Shown: positions 16,789 to 24,015, counted from the stretch's first letter. The stretch is 64,000 nucleotides of DNA from Virgibacillus sp. AGTR (GCF_016919725.2 NZ_JAJERH010000005.1:62001-126000); one strand, 5' to 3'. The notes: generated from the sequence alone by a model not told the origin. A program made the numbers and translations.

Positions 16789-16977
16789 TCACTGATTGCC
16801 GTCAGTGAGTTTTTCTTCTAACTCTTCTAACTCTTCTAACTCACCAGAAACGCCATAGAACATTTCTATTAAATTTTCATAGGCAAGCCATTTCAAGTCA
16901 TCAGATAGATTGATGAACTCTTCCTTTGTTAATTCTTCAGGTGACTTACCAGTTTCATCTTCAAAACAGTTACCCAC
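16789..16977 (-). CDS. Small acidic phage protein (62 aa)
   Basis: A GTG start at 16977 with a GAGAGGTGAG site. The product begins MGNCFEDETGKSPEELTKEE and is strongly acidic, ending in an ELEELEELEEKL repeat made by a tandem 9-bp DNA repeat (ctaactctt) near 16817-16846. It could be a DNA mimic or simply a helical adaptor; no family is recognised. Confidence 0.6.
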   Translation of the reverse strand: MGNCFEDETGKSPEELTKEEFINLSDDLKWLAYENLIEMFYGVSGELEELEELEEKLTDGNQ

Positions 16978-16991
16978 TTAACTCACCTCTC

Positions 16992-17054
16992 TTAAATAAT
17001 TATTGCTATAATCAAAGCTATAGCCAGTGCACCTGCGAAACTTCCTAGCTTCAT
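16992..17054 (-). CDS. 20-residue hydrophobic peptide gene
   Basis: An ATG at 17054 follows a near-perfect ribosome binding site, GAAAGGAGGTGAGGAT. The frame reads MKLGSFAGALAIALIIAIII and stops at 16992-16994. It is a single membrane-spanning segment with one positive residue. The strong site and a position between two genes make it more than chance, though there is no homology evidence. It may be a holin-like or toxin-like micro-peptide. Confidence 0.45.
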   Translation of the reverse strand: MKLGSFAGALAIALIIAIII

Positions 17055-17069
17055 ATCCTCACCTCCTTT

Positions 17070-17336
17070 CTAAGAAATACATGCTACCCTTACAATCTTT
17101 CTTCCTTTAACAAAAACACGATAAAGGTTGTTCGTTTTAATTTCTCGGAATCCGTAATAGCCAACCATTGTTTCCCTTACTGCTTTTTCTTGGTCAGCAG
17201 TCATATAAAATTCAGCAACATAATCATAGTAGCTCCCTTTTCTCTGAATAAATTTTTCACCCCATTCGAGAGGAAGGAGGTAGATACTCTTTTCATAAAA
17301 CGTTTCACTCCCATAGGAGATATGTCTGCTTTTCAC
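17070..17336 (-). CDS. Phage hypothetical protein (88 aa)
   Basis: Not recognised. The GTG start at 17336 is chosen because GAGGAGG lies six bases upstream; a TTG at 17351 would start inside that site. The sequence alternates basic and aromatic stretches (YEKSIYLLPLEWGEKFIQRK; AEFYMTADQEKAVRETM) and ends in a beta-rich NLYRVFVKGRKIVRVACIS. No signal or membrane segment. Confidence 0.6.
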   Translation of the reverse strand: MKSRHISYGSETFYEKSIYLLPLEWGEKFIQRKGSYYDYVAEFYMTADQEKAVRETMVGYYGFREIKTNNLYRVFVKGRKIVRVACIS

Positions 17337-17347
17337 TTGAGTCCTCC

Positions 17348-17437
17348 TCAATAATTAATAAGTAGAAACCAATTACCAAGTGCCACAACTGCAAATAACA
17401 CTACATATGTCCAATCCGATTCTATGAGTTTGTTCAA
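17348..17437 (-). CDS. 29-residue single-pass membrane peptide gene
   Basis: A TTG start at 17437 overlaps the upstream stop as TTGA and has AGGAGG nine bases before it. The product has the form LNKLIESDWTYV followed by a hydrophobic segment (VLFAVVALGNWFLLI) and NY. It is a typical small membrane peptide of phage early regions. It is supported by the coupling and the ribosome binding site, not by homology. Confidence 0.5.
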   Translation of the reverse strand: MNKLIESDWTYVVLFAVVALGNWFLLINY

Positions 17438-17706
17438 AACCAGTGCCTCCTGATGGCATCTTTCTTTTTCTCGTTTCCCTTAATATCCTCCGTTGTTTTA
17501 TCCCACTGGTCCTTTTCATTACGTAAGATTGCTAGATTGTCCATATAGCTTGCAACATTTCTAAAATGTGTCGCTGCTTTAGAAAACTCAGCTGTCGCTA
17601 CACTCTCCAAAGCAACCATCAAATCGCTATCAAATAAGTTTAAATTTTTGTTAGCCTTATCCTGATCATCCTTTTTAAACATTTCCAAGTTGGATGGATG
17701 AGTCAT
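17434..17706 (-). CDS. Phage hypothetical helical protein (90 aa)
   Basis: Not recognised. Hydrophilic and helical, with MVALESVATAEFSKAATHF in the centre and a Lys/Asp-rich C-terminus ending RRHWF. The stop overlaps the start of the 29-residue membrane peptide. It starts 15 nt after the next gene with a GGAGGGG site. Confidence 0.62.
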   Translation of the reverse strand: MTHPSNLEMFKKDDQDKANKNLNLFDSDLMVALESVATAEFSKAATHFRNVASYMDNLAILRNEKDQWDKTTEDIKGNEKKKDAIRRHWF

Positions 17707-17721
17707 TGTTATTCCCCTCCT

Positions 17722-17919
17722 TCATCTAGCAGTTTCTTTAACTTTTTCATATAAGTTAGCTATTCCTGAATGTACTTTTTCATTTGGTAATGAAAAGAGC
17801 ATTTCCATGTCTTTCTGTAATAACTCAGCACGTTGTTTACGTATTTCTGGATAGTTACTTAAAATGTCGTCGAATCTTTTTTGTAACAGCTGTAAATGTA
17901 ATTGATTAGGATCTGTCAT
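17722..17919 (-). CDS. Phage hypothetical helical protein (65 aa)
   Basis: Not recognised. Predicted fully helical (LQLLQKRFDDILSNYPEIRK; AELLQKDMEMLFSLP), with no cysteines and no membrane segment. It forms part of the early small-gene cassette. Confidence 0.6.
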   Translation of the reverse strand: MTDPNQLHLQLLQKRFDDILSNYPEIRKQRAELLQKDMEMLFSLPNEKVHSGIANLYEKVKETAR

Positions 17920-17958
17920 TTTGGTTCACCATTTGATTTGTCATTATTAATTCCCTCT

Positions 17959-18141
17959 CTACAATTGAATTGTTGTTAATTCATCCTTTGTAAATGCTTC
18001 TAATTCACCATTATCTAAACTAACTGTAATTGGATATCTTGACTCATCATCAACATGAACAATTATCCCTTTCACTCCAATGTGTCTACCGTTAGTAGTC
18101 TCATACTTATCAGTTACAATAATTCGATCGTTAACATGCAC
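17959..18141 (-). CDS. Phage small beta-barrel-like protein
   Basis: About 60 aa if started at the GTG at 18141 (GAGG five bases upstream). An in-frame ORF reaches back to 18210 inside the neighbouring gene. The sequence (VHVNDRIIVTDKYETTNGRH, then GVKGIIVHVDD and ITVSLDNGELEAFTKDEL) has the strand pattern of a KOW/SH3-like small barrel. No function is assigned. Confidence 0.58.
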   Translation of the reverse strand: MHVNDRIIVTDKYETTNGRHIGVKGIIVHVDDESRYPITVSLDNGELEAFTKDELTTIQL

Positions 18142-18148
18142 CTTCACC

Positions 18149-18373
18149 TCACCCCCAAGTCCCGTTGATATAATATTTAAACCATTCACCGTTTTCGTAA
18201 TGCACTTCAAAGCAACGTTCAGGAAAATTACGCTTTACTTTCTTAATGTTATCTAGGCTATAATGTTTGCGTTCTTCAGTACCCATAGCTTGGTTGTGTG
18301 CTTCATGCGTATTTTTCAACATTTTCAGTTCATGCTCTTGTAAATGTTTAGCGGCTGGTATTTTTTCAGACAT
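18149..18373 (-). CDS. Phage hypothetical protein (74 aa)
   Basis: Not recognised. The N-terminus is helical and His/Lys/Glu-rich (KHLQEHELKMLKNTHEAHNQ); the C-terminus is beta-like with aromatic residues (CFEVHYENGEWFKYYINGTW). The start overlaps the stop of the upstream zinc-ribbon gene by 8 nt, so the two are probably coupled. Confidence 0.6.
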   Translation of the reverse strand: MSEKIPAAKHLQEHELKMLKNTHEAHNQAMGTEERKHYSLDNIKKVKRNFPERCFEVHYENGEWFKYYINGTWG

Positions 18374-18575
18374 TTTGGTTCACCTTAGAAGAACACTCTA
18401 AACAATAAATAGCCGTACCAGCTAAGTCGCGACCATCTTTTACAAGGTCAGCAACTTCTTCAATGCTGATGTCAAATTCTTTTGCACACTTTGGACAGAA
18501 AGATCGAAATTCATCGCCATATAAATCAACTTTTATTTCTACGTCCCTATTTAATTTAGCTTTGATATAAATCAT
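18366..18575 (-). CDS. Phage zinc-ribbon protein (69 aa)
   Basis: Two Cys-x2-Cys pairs are visible, CPKC near residue 27 and CLEC near residue 58, making a small zinc-binding domain. The N-terminal strand (MIYIKAKLNRDVEIKVDLYG) is followed by a helix (ISIEEVADLVKDG). The ATG stands 0 nt after the ancestral stop of the rha gene and uses the AAGGAGG inside its tail. Confidence 0.65.
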   Translation of the reverse strand: MIYIKAKLNRDVEIKVDLYGDEFRSFCPKCAKEFDISIEEVADLVKDGRDLAGTAIYCLECSSKVNQNV

Positions 18576-18710
18576 TTAATTAGCCTCCTTTTCTTCTCGT
18601 TCTATCAATGGCAGGACCCCTTCACGTTTCAAAATTTCATAAATGAACAACCGTCCTTTTTGCGTTCACTTTGTACTGATTCTAGAATTATCGGCATCAA
18701 TGACATGTGT
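18576..18710 (-). pseudogene. Out-of-frame remnant of the antirepressor C-terminus
   Basis: Read in another frame than the rha gene, this stretch gives THVIDADNSRISTK, a TGA stop, then TQKGRLFIYEILKREGVLPL and IEREEKEAN before TAA at 18576-18578. TQKGRLFIYE...GVLPLIER is the conserved end of KilA-C/ANT antirepressor domains, where the preceding residue is normally Trp; here TGG has become TGA. It marks an internal deletion and frame change in the rha gene. Confidence 0.75.
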
Positions 18711-19258
18711 GCTTGTTTGAACTGAATGCCTAACTCATGTAGTTTTTTATTTAACTTGATAGCACTCATACCATAATCTTTAGCTATTTTGCTGACAGAT
18801 AATAGCAACTTATTCTGAAGCACCGTGTCATAGTAAGACGCTTTTGGCTGTAATTCACTGTTTTGTTGCGTCAGAACTAAGTTCTTGGTTTGAAGTTTTT
18901 CGTTTTCCTCTACTTGCCCTACCAGTTGAATCAAGGCTTCTTTATAAGTGCCAGGTAACATGAAGTTTTGTTGGCTGTTTTCCAATTCCTCAATTCTCTT
19001 AATTACTTTGAAACGAGTTTTAGCATCATACTTTAAAGCTAGTTGCATTGCTCCGTCTTTGCCGAAGGTGTAACATGGTCTTTTTTCGCCTTTTTTATCT
19101 TTATAAGTAACGAGTCCAAAAATGGACTGGTTGATTTCTTCCTCTAATTCTTTAATCTCCTTCCGATAATCTCGCATAACATGTTGATGTTTCTTCCCTA
19201 CAATTTCTGCAATATCTAAGCTGGTCATTTTGATATCACTTTTTATTAACTCGTTCAT
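18629..19258 (-). CDS. rha: Rha-family phage antirepressor/regulator, C-terminus truncated
   Basis: 209 aa as now read. The N-terminal Rha domain is intact (MTSLDIAEIVGKKHQHVMRD, then KRPCYTFGKDGAMQLALKYD). A coiled-coil linker follows, and the first half of a KilA-C/ANT domain (PKASYYDTVLQNKLLLSVSK, then IAKDYGMSAIKLNKKLHELG). After GIQFKQ the expected domain core is missing and the frame ends in unrelated residues; the true C-terminus persists out of frame at 18576-18710. Such proteins antagonise repressors or act in early regulation. The truncated form may keep DNA binding but probably lost part of its function. Confidence 0.8.
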   Translation of the reverse strand: MNELIKSDIKMTSLDIAEIVGKKHQHVMRDYRKEIKELEEEINQSIFGLVTYKDKKGEKRPCYTFGKDGAMQLALKYDAKTRFKVIKRIEELENSQQNFMLPGTYKEALIQLVGQVEENEKLQTKNLVLTQQNSELQPKASYYDTVLQNKLLLSVSKIAKDYGMSAIKLNKKLHELGIQFKQAHMSLMPIILESVQSERKKDGCSFMKF

Positions 19259-19434
19259 GAGTTCTCCCCTCCTATATATTCATTCAACAACTTTGGAGAA
19301 ATATGATATGTCCACTTTGACGACATTTTAACTGCTACTCCTATAGGCAAAATGTTTTGTTGTAGGCCTATCCTTATAAACTGTTCTGACTTCCCTAATT
19401 TTTTGGCAGCATCTTGAACCGACACAGTGTTCAA
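19255..19434 (-). CDS. Small HTH DNA-binding protein, excisionase-like (59 aa)
   Basis: A TTG start at 19434 with a strong AAGGAGGGAAGGAA site. The product begins LNTVSVQDAAKKLGKSEQFI and continues RIGLQQNILPIGVAVKM. That is the MerR/Xis-type winged-helix start (V-x-x-AAKKLG-x-S) seen in phage excisionases and small plasmid regulators. Its stop overlaps the rha ATG. The position, next to the Cro-like gene and in the early operon, fits excisionase or early regulator. Confidence 0.7.
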   Translation of the reverse strand: MNTVSVQDAAKKLGKSEQFIRIGLQQNILPIGVAVKMSSKWTYHISPKLLNEYIGGENS

Positions 19435-19446
19435 TTCCTTCCCTCC

Positions 19447-19686
19447 TTATGAAATCTTTTCGGTTTCCATTACGGAAACTTTTTTCGTAAAAAAAATTTC
19501 CATTCTGTCTTTAGATACTTCCAACTTATTTGCTATCAAAGAAAAGTCCTCCACAGTTAGGGCAATTTTCCCATTTTCTTTTTTAGAATAAGCACTTTTG
19601 GAAATACCAAGAACATCAGCCATTTCTTGAACAGTTAATCCTTGAGCGATTCTTTCTGCCTTTAGACGGTTATAATTGAATCTCAC
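19447..19686 (-). CDS. Cro-like phage regulator (XRE HTH)
   Basis: 79 aa with one helix-turn-helix domain (RLKAERIAQGLTVQEMADVL, then GISKSAYSKKENGKIALTVE). GTG start with a GAGGGTGATAAA site. It is the first gene of the leftward early operon, divergent from the CI-like repressor, so it is the Cro equivalent. A full operator-like palindrome lies inside its 3' end (19463-19479). Confidence 0.88.
   Translation of the reverse strand: MRFNYNRLKAERIAQGLTVQEMADVLGISKSAYSKKENGKIALTVEDFSLIANKLEVSKDRMEIFFTKKVSVMETEKIS
19463..19479. promoter_or_regulatory. Operator-like palindrome inside the cro-like gene
   Basis: GTTTCC-ATTAC-GGAAAC, perfect 6-bp half-sites separated by 5 bp, identical in half-sites to the site in the repressor promoter. 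It sits in the coding sequence, about 250 bp downstream of the early promoter, where a bound repressor could block elongation or form a loop. Confidence 0.6.
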
Positions 19687-19719
19687 TTTATCACCCTCTT
19701 TCGTCTCTTTGTTGAGTCA

Positions 19720-19749
19720 ATAATAAAACATAGTTTCCATTGTGTCAAC
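19720..19749 (-). promoter_or_regulatory. Early (cro-side) promoter with overlapping operator
   Basis: On the minus strand: -35 TTGACA (19743-19748), 17-bp spacer, -10 TATTAT (19720-19725). An imperfect operator GTTTCC-ATTGT-GTCAAC (19733-19749) covers the spacer and the -35 box. Repressor bound here would shut off the lytic early operon. Confidence 0.8.
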
Positions 19750-19792
19750 GAATTTTCTTTAAATACTTGGAAATAATATTTTTTATTAATTA

Positions 19793-19821
19793 TTGTTTCC
19801 TAACAGGAAACATGATATAAT
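19793..19821 (+). promoter_or_regulatory. Repressor promoter with embedded operator
   Basis: -35 TTGTTT (19793-19798), 17-bp spacer, -10 TATAAT (19816-19821). A perfect operator GTTTCC-TAACA-GGAAAC at 19795-19811 lies across the -35 box and spacer. This arrangement suggests negative autoregulation of the repressor and competition with the Cro-like protein. Confidence 0.8.
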
Positions 19822-19842
19822 TTGTTTTAGGAGGTGATACAC

Positions 19843-20490
19843 ATGAGAAACTCAATCGAAATCGCTCAGTATATTAAAAAATTAAGGAAAATAAAAGGGC
19901 TATCAGCAGTTGAACTTGCCAATAGAGTTGGTGTTACAAAAGGGACAATCTCAAGATATGAAAATGGAACAAGAAAAATACCAATGGATGATATACCTAA
20001 ATTCGCAAGTGTCTTGGACGTCTCACCAGTTGACATCATGATTGAATCAGAAGACGAAGCAACAATTAATTATATTGAATTTCCTTTTATCCCAGCTACT
20101 GTATCTGCGGGTCTTCCATTAGAAATAAAAAGTCTTGATGAAAATGACTTGGAGTACCTTTCTATACCTGACAACATCATGGGTAAGTGGGCAGTTCATT
20201 CCGACATCTTTTTAATGAGAGTCAATGGAGATTCAATGAACAGAGTTATAACTCATGGATCATTAATTGCGATTAAGCCGGTGTCTTTTTCGGGATTGAA
20301 GGATGGAGACATTGTAGTCTATAGTGATGGAGGTGATTATGCAGTCAAAAGGTATTATCGCCGTGGTGACGAAATACTTTTTAAACCAGATTCGACTGAT
20401 GTTATGTTTGGGGAGTACAGAACGAATATAGATAATGCTGATTTGATGATCCATGGAAAAGTTGTTGTCTACATTGTGGAACTAGATTAA
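19843..20490 (+). CDS. CI/LexA-like phage repressor (XRE HTH + S24 peptidase)
   Basis: 215 aa from the ATG at 19843, which has a perfect AGGAGGTGATACAC site; a GTG at 19834 is also in frame. Residues ~5-65 are an HTH (GLSAVELANRVGVTKGTISR). The C-terminal S24 domain has the catalytic Ser in VNGDSM (~131) and Lys in YAVKRY (~169), with a likely self-cleavage Ala-Gly at ~89-90 (ATVSAGLP). It keeps the prophage silent and is released by RecA-stimulated self-cleavage in family members. It is divergent from the Cro-like gene. Confidence 0.93.
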   Translation: MRNSIEIAQYIKKLRKIKGLSAVELANRVGVTKGTISRYENGTRKIPMDDIPKFASVLDVSPVDIMIESEDEATINYIEFPFIPATVSAGLPLEIKSLDENDLEYLSIPDNIMGKWAVHSDIFLMRVNGDSMNRVITHGSLIAIKPVSFSGLKDGDIVVYSDGGDYAVKRYYRRGDEILFKPDSTDVMFGEYRTNIDNADLMIHGKVVVYIVELD

Positions 20491-20513
20491 ATTACCAACG
20501 TTGATAATTTAAC

Positions 20514-20543
20514 AGGCAGACTAGCTACCTGCCTCTTTTTTTT
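20514..20543 (+). terminator. Terminator between repressor and integrase
   Basis: AGGCAG (20514-20519) pairs with CTGCCT (20529-20534), followed by C and a run of eight T residues. It separates repressor from integrase transcription. Confidence 0.85.
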
Positions 20544-20569
20544 ATAAAACTCGAAGGAGTTGAAAAAAT

Positions 20570-21607
20570 ATGAAAAACCCAAATGGGTATGGATCTGTAT
20601 TTAAGTTATCTGGTAAACGAAGAAAACCTTTTTGCGCAAGAATTACAGTTGGTTGGGAGGTAGACAACAAAACAGAAAAAGCGAAGCAAAAATACAAAAC
20701 AATTGGATACTTTGAAACAAGACCTGAAGCCATGATTGCTCTTGCAGAATATAATAAAAACCCTTATGACATCGATAATAAAAAGGTAACGTTTGAAGAA
20801 GTATTCCAGCTGTGGAAAAAAGAAAAATACTCTTCTTTTTCTGATAGTAATATAAGAGGATATAATGCTGCCTATGCTTTATCAGATACGTTACATGCAA
20901 TACCTTTTAAAGATATTAAAAAGGCACATATGCAGGCGGTTATTAGTGGATTAGATAAGTCCTACAGCATGAAGAAAAGAATCAAGACTCTATACAATCA
21001 ACTTTTTAAATTTGCTTTGCAAAACGATATTGTAGAAAAAGATTACTCAAAATTTATAGAACTAGGTAAAGATGAAACAAATAGTGACAGAGAGCCGTTT
21101 TCTGATGTTGAAATTAAAAAACTATGGGATAACATAGAAAAAGCAGAAAACGCTGATATGGCTCTTATAATGATTTATACAGGCATGCGACCAAGTGAAC
21201 TATTAGAGGTAGAGAGCAATAACATTAACCTTAATGAAAGATATTTAGTTGGTGGAATAAAAACAGAAGCAGGTAAAGATCGCATCATACCAATAAATAA
21301 AAAAATCCTTCCGCTAATTGAAAAACGGATGGACTCAAACAAAAAGTATTTAGTTAGAAACAGTCTTGGAGATAAAATGACCTATAATAGTTTTCGAAAA
21401 GACTACTGGGTACCGCTTACGACATCTTTAAAATTGAACCATAAAGCCCACGATTGTAGACATACATTTGCTACACTAATGGATAATGCGGGAGCTAACA
21501 AAGTAGCTGTTAAGAAAATAATGGGACATGCTTCTCGGGACATCACGGAAAAAGTATACACCCATAAAAACATCGAGGAACTGATAAAAGCTATTGACTT
21601 GATTTAG
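20570..21607 (+). CDS. int: Phage tyrosine integrase
   Basis: 345 aa. The N-terminal arm-binding domain (NGYGSVFKLSGKRRKPFCAR) is AP2-like, a core-binding domain covers ~75-165, and the catalytic domain carries Arg207 (TGMRPSE), Lys231, His294 and Arg297 (HDCRHTF), His320 (MGHASRD) and nucleophile Tyr330 (VYTH). The full catalytic set is present, so it should be active. It stands at the right border of the prophage with its 3' end towards the attachment site. AAGGAG ten bases before the ATG. Confidence 0.95.
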   Translation: MKNPNGYGSVFKLSGKRRKPFCARITVGWEVDNKTEKAKQKYKTIGYFETRPEAMIALAEYNKNPYDIDNKKVTFEEVFQLWKKEKYSSFSDSNIRGYNAAYALSDTLHAIPFKDIKKAHMQAVISGLDKSYSMKKRIKTLYNQLFKFALQNDIVEKDYSKFIELGKDETNSDREPFSDVEIKKLWDNIEKAENADMALIMIYTGMRPSELLEVESNNINLNERYLVGGIKTEAGKDRIIPINKKILPLIEKRMDSNKKYLVRNSLGDKMTYNSFRKDYWVPLTTSLKLNHKAHDCRHTFATLMDNAGANKVAVKKIMGHASRDITEKVYTHKNIEELIKAIDLI

Positions 21608-21755
21608 AAATTTTGTCTATTACTTGTATATTACGTGTAAAATTTTATAGAATTTTACACGAATGAAAAAAATCTATAAACCCTTATAAATCAAGTGTTT
21701 TAATGGTTGTTAATCAACCTGAAAGTTATCAAGAAGTTAACGCCACTCTTAAGTC
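21608..21755. other. Right prophage border: candidate attachment region
   Basis: Between the integrase stop and the spmB stop lies 148 bp of noncoding AT-rich DNA. It holds a perfect palindrome (CGTGTAAAATT at 21634-21644 and AATTTTACACG at 21651-21661, 6-nt loop, no T-run), more like a protein-binding site or att arm than a terminator. The chromosome must resume before 21756. The exact core cannot be set without the other border, which is outside the window. Confidence 0.55.
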
Positions 21756-22289
21756 TTATCCAAATAATATGGATACAATAACGATTGATGCTATTATACC
21801 AATTAAATCAGCTAATAGTCCAACTTTCAACGCATATCGCATCTTTTTAATTCCAATAGCACCAAAATATATTGTTAAAATATATAGTGTTGTATCCGTA
21901 CTGCCCTGCATCGTTGATGCTAACCTACCAATAAATGAATCGGGGCCGTGTGTATCAATTAATTCTGTTGTCATTCCCAGTGCAGCAGTACCTGATATGG
22001 GTCTTACTAAAGCTAGGGGAATGATATCGGGTGGTATCCCAACCATCGTTAACAAGGGGGATATCAACTGAATAAAAGCTTCTAGTGCACCAGAGCTACG
22101 AAGTATGGATATTGACACAATCATACCAACTAAAAAAGGAAGTAAGGAAAATGCCATTTTGACTCCTTCCTTTCCTCCTTCAACAAATAATTCATATGAG
22201 GGAACTTTCTTAAACGTAGCTGTAACCAAAACAATTGCGATAAAACAAGGGATTAACCAGGCGCTCACTGTCGTTATTAATTCCATCAC
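21756..22289 (-). CDS. spmB: Spore maturation protein SpmB
   Basis: 177-aa membrane protein with four to five hydrophobic segments and the nucleoside-transporter-gate (Gate) motif GMIVSISILRSSGALEAFI, then LVRPISGTAALGMTTELI. SpmA and SpmB act in the mother cell or forespore membrane during spore core dehydration. The start is either GTG 22289 or ATG 22286, both after a GGAGG site. It directly follows spmA. In B. subtilis the next gene is rluB; here the prophage follows. Confidence 0.93.
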   Translation of the reverse strand: MMELITTVSAWLIPCFIAIVLVTATFKKVPSYELFVEGGKEGVKMAFSLLPFLVGMIVSISILRSSGALEAFIQLISPLLTMVGIPPDIIPLALVRPISGTAALGMTTELIDTHGPDSFIGRLASTMQGSTDTTLYILTIYFGAIGIKKMRYALKVGLLADLIGIIASIVIVSILFG

Positions 22290-22874
22290 TTATGTCCTCC
22301 ACTTGCTCTTATAATGAAAAATACGATCAATTACTATGGCACTTAAAGAAGAAACCAATGTAGCTAATATCGTTGCCCCTACAATTTCTGTAGGAGAAAC
22401 GGAATTGTACTGCATTCGAATAGCAATTACCGTAGTTGGTATTAACGTGAGGCTAGATGTATTTAAGGCCAGAAATGTAATCATCGATCGTGAAGCAGTA
22501 TCATCTCCACTTAATTGTTTCATTTGCTCCATTGCTTTTATTCCCATAGGAGTAGCTGCATTTCCTAAACCAAATATATTGGCAGTAAAATTAGAAAGTA
22601 TATAACCAATAGCTGGATGATCTTTGGGGATATCCGGAAATAACCGGACGACTATTGGACGAAAGAGCCTTGCAAGGATACTTAGAATACCTGCTTCTTC
22701 AGCAATTTTCATAATACCTAACCAAAATACAAGCACACTTATTAGCCCAATGGACAATGTTACGGCTTCATTTGCACTTTCGAAAATTGCCTCGTTAACC
22801 TTGTCCATTGTTCCATTTAGCATGGCGTAGAAAATTCCAACTAGTGCCATAGCAGCCCAAATCACATTTACCAT
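22290..22874 (-). CDS. spmA: Spore maturation protein SpmA
   Basis: 194-aa membrane protein with a Gate domain (VFWLGIMKIAEEAGILSILA; YILSNFTANIFGLGNAATPMG; FLALNTSSLTLIPTTVIAIR). It is needed with SpmB and DacB for normal spore cortex and core dehydration. Its start overlaps the end of dacB by 7 nt, which indicates a dacB-spmA-spmB operon as in B. subtilis. Confidence 0.94.
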   Translation of the reverse strand: MVNVIWAAMALVGIFYAMLNGTMDKVNEAIFESANEAVTLSIGLISVLVFWLGIMKIAEEAGILSILARLFRPIVVRLFPDIPKDHPAIGYILSNFTANIFGLGNAATPMGIKAMEQMKQLSGDDTASRSMITFLALNTSSLTLIPTTVIAIRMQYNSVSPTEIVGATILATLVSSLSAIVIDRIFHYKSKWRT

Positions 22875-23980
22875 TTGACACCAACACCAACTACTTGTTG
22901 AAGCAACGATATAAATGACTCAAAAATAGTTTTCCGCTGTTCTAATTTTTGTTCATTTCGTAATACATCCGTTTCGGCAATTTCTTTGCCATCTAAGTAG
23001 AATACATTTTTACCGATTCGTTCACTGGTTATTTCCGATGCATCCTTTACTATATACAATTGATTTGTTACTTTCGCTTTTTCTTTATCGGTTAGGGGGT
23101 ACGCAATATCATCCTGCATATAGCCGGACATTACTTTGGAGCTTTCATTTAACTTAAAGGATATAGATTTCTCCTCTGCAATTTTTTCCATATCATAATT
23201 CGTAAACCCCCATTCAAACATCTGGATATGATCACGCCAATCATCTGGAGCATCTAATGTTACAGCTATAAGGCTCATTCCATCCTTTTCAGCGGAAGAT
23301 ACGAGTGTTCTTCCCGTTTTTTTGGTATAGCCTGTTTTTCCACCAGTGCAATAATCATAATATTGCGTTAATAATTTATTTTTATTTTGCCAGCTGTATG
23401 TTCGATTTTCTGACAAATACGATTGGGCACCTGTAATTTTTCTAAACGTTTTATTTTTCATTGCGTAGCTCATTAAGATTGCCATATCGTATGCAGAAGA
23501 ATAATGGCTATCCGAATCAAGACCATGAGGGTTATCGAAGTGTGTATGATTCATCCCAAGCCATTTCGCTTTTTCGTTCATGAGATAAACAAACCCCTCT
23601 TCACTCCCGCCAATATGCTCACTTATAGCAACAGCTGCATCATTCCCTGATCGAAGCATAAGCCCATAAACCAGATCGTTAATTGTCATTTTTTCTCCCT
23701 GCTCTAAATAAATCGAGGAGCCCTCCGTGTATATTGCTTTTCGGCTTGTCTTTGCCTTCTCTTGCATTTTCCCCGATTCAATTGCAATAATCGCGGTCAT
23801 AATTTTCGTAATACTCGCAATCGATTCTGGATCATGAGCATTCTTTTCAAATAATACTCTACCAGTAGATTGCTCCATTAATATCGCATTTTGACCAGAT
23901 ATTTCCGGCTTTGCTTGTCCAATGGAAGGGAAAAATAGCAAGATAATAAGTACTATTATACCAACTGTTACAATGCGCAT
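22868..23980 (-). CDS. dacB: Sporulation D-alanyl-D-alanine carboxypeptidase DacB
   Basis: 370-aa S11 peptidase. It has a signal peptide (residues 1-23, ending GQA), the catalytic SITK at 56-59, RSGNDAA (SxN) and GGKTGYT (KTG). A C-terminal domain follows that helps anchor such enzymes at the membrane. It trims cortex peptide side chains and thereby controls cross-linking in the spore. A candidate sigma-E promoter stands upstream. The product is exported to the space between the forespore membranes. Confidence 0.93.
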   Translation of the reverse strand: MRIVTVGIIVLIILLFFPSIGQAKPEISGQNAILMEQSTGRVLFEKNAHDPESIASITKIMTAIIAIESGKMQEKAKTSRKAIYTEGSSIYLEQGEKMTINDLVYGLMLRSGNDAAVAISEHIGGSEEGFVYLMNEKAKWLGMNHTHFDNPHGLDSDSHYSSAYDMAILMSYAMKNKTFRKITGAQSYLSENRTYSWQNKNKLLTQYYDYCTGGKTGYTKKTGRTLVSSAEKDGMSLIAVTLDAPDDWRDHIQMFEWGFTNYDMEKIAEEKSISFKLNESSKVMSGYMQDDIAYPLTDKEKAKVTNQLYIVKDASEITSERIGKNVFYLDGKEIAETDVLRNEQKLEQRKTIFESFISLLQQVVGVGVKW

Positions 23981-24015
23981 AAGCAGGTTTCCTCCTACGG
24001 TGGTGTTGTCTATAC

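Noticed and set aside
16817-16846. Tandem 9-bp repeat, considered as a regulatory or CRISPR-like array
   Set aside because: It lies in frame inside a small acidic gene and encodes ELEELEELEE; no spacers.
21634-21661. Perfect palindrome after the integrase, considered as a terminator
   Set aside because: AT-rich stem and no T-run on the plus strand; more probably an att-arm or protein-binding site, so kept only in the border entry.
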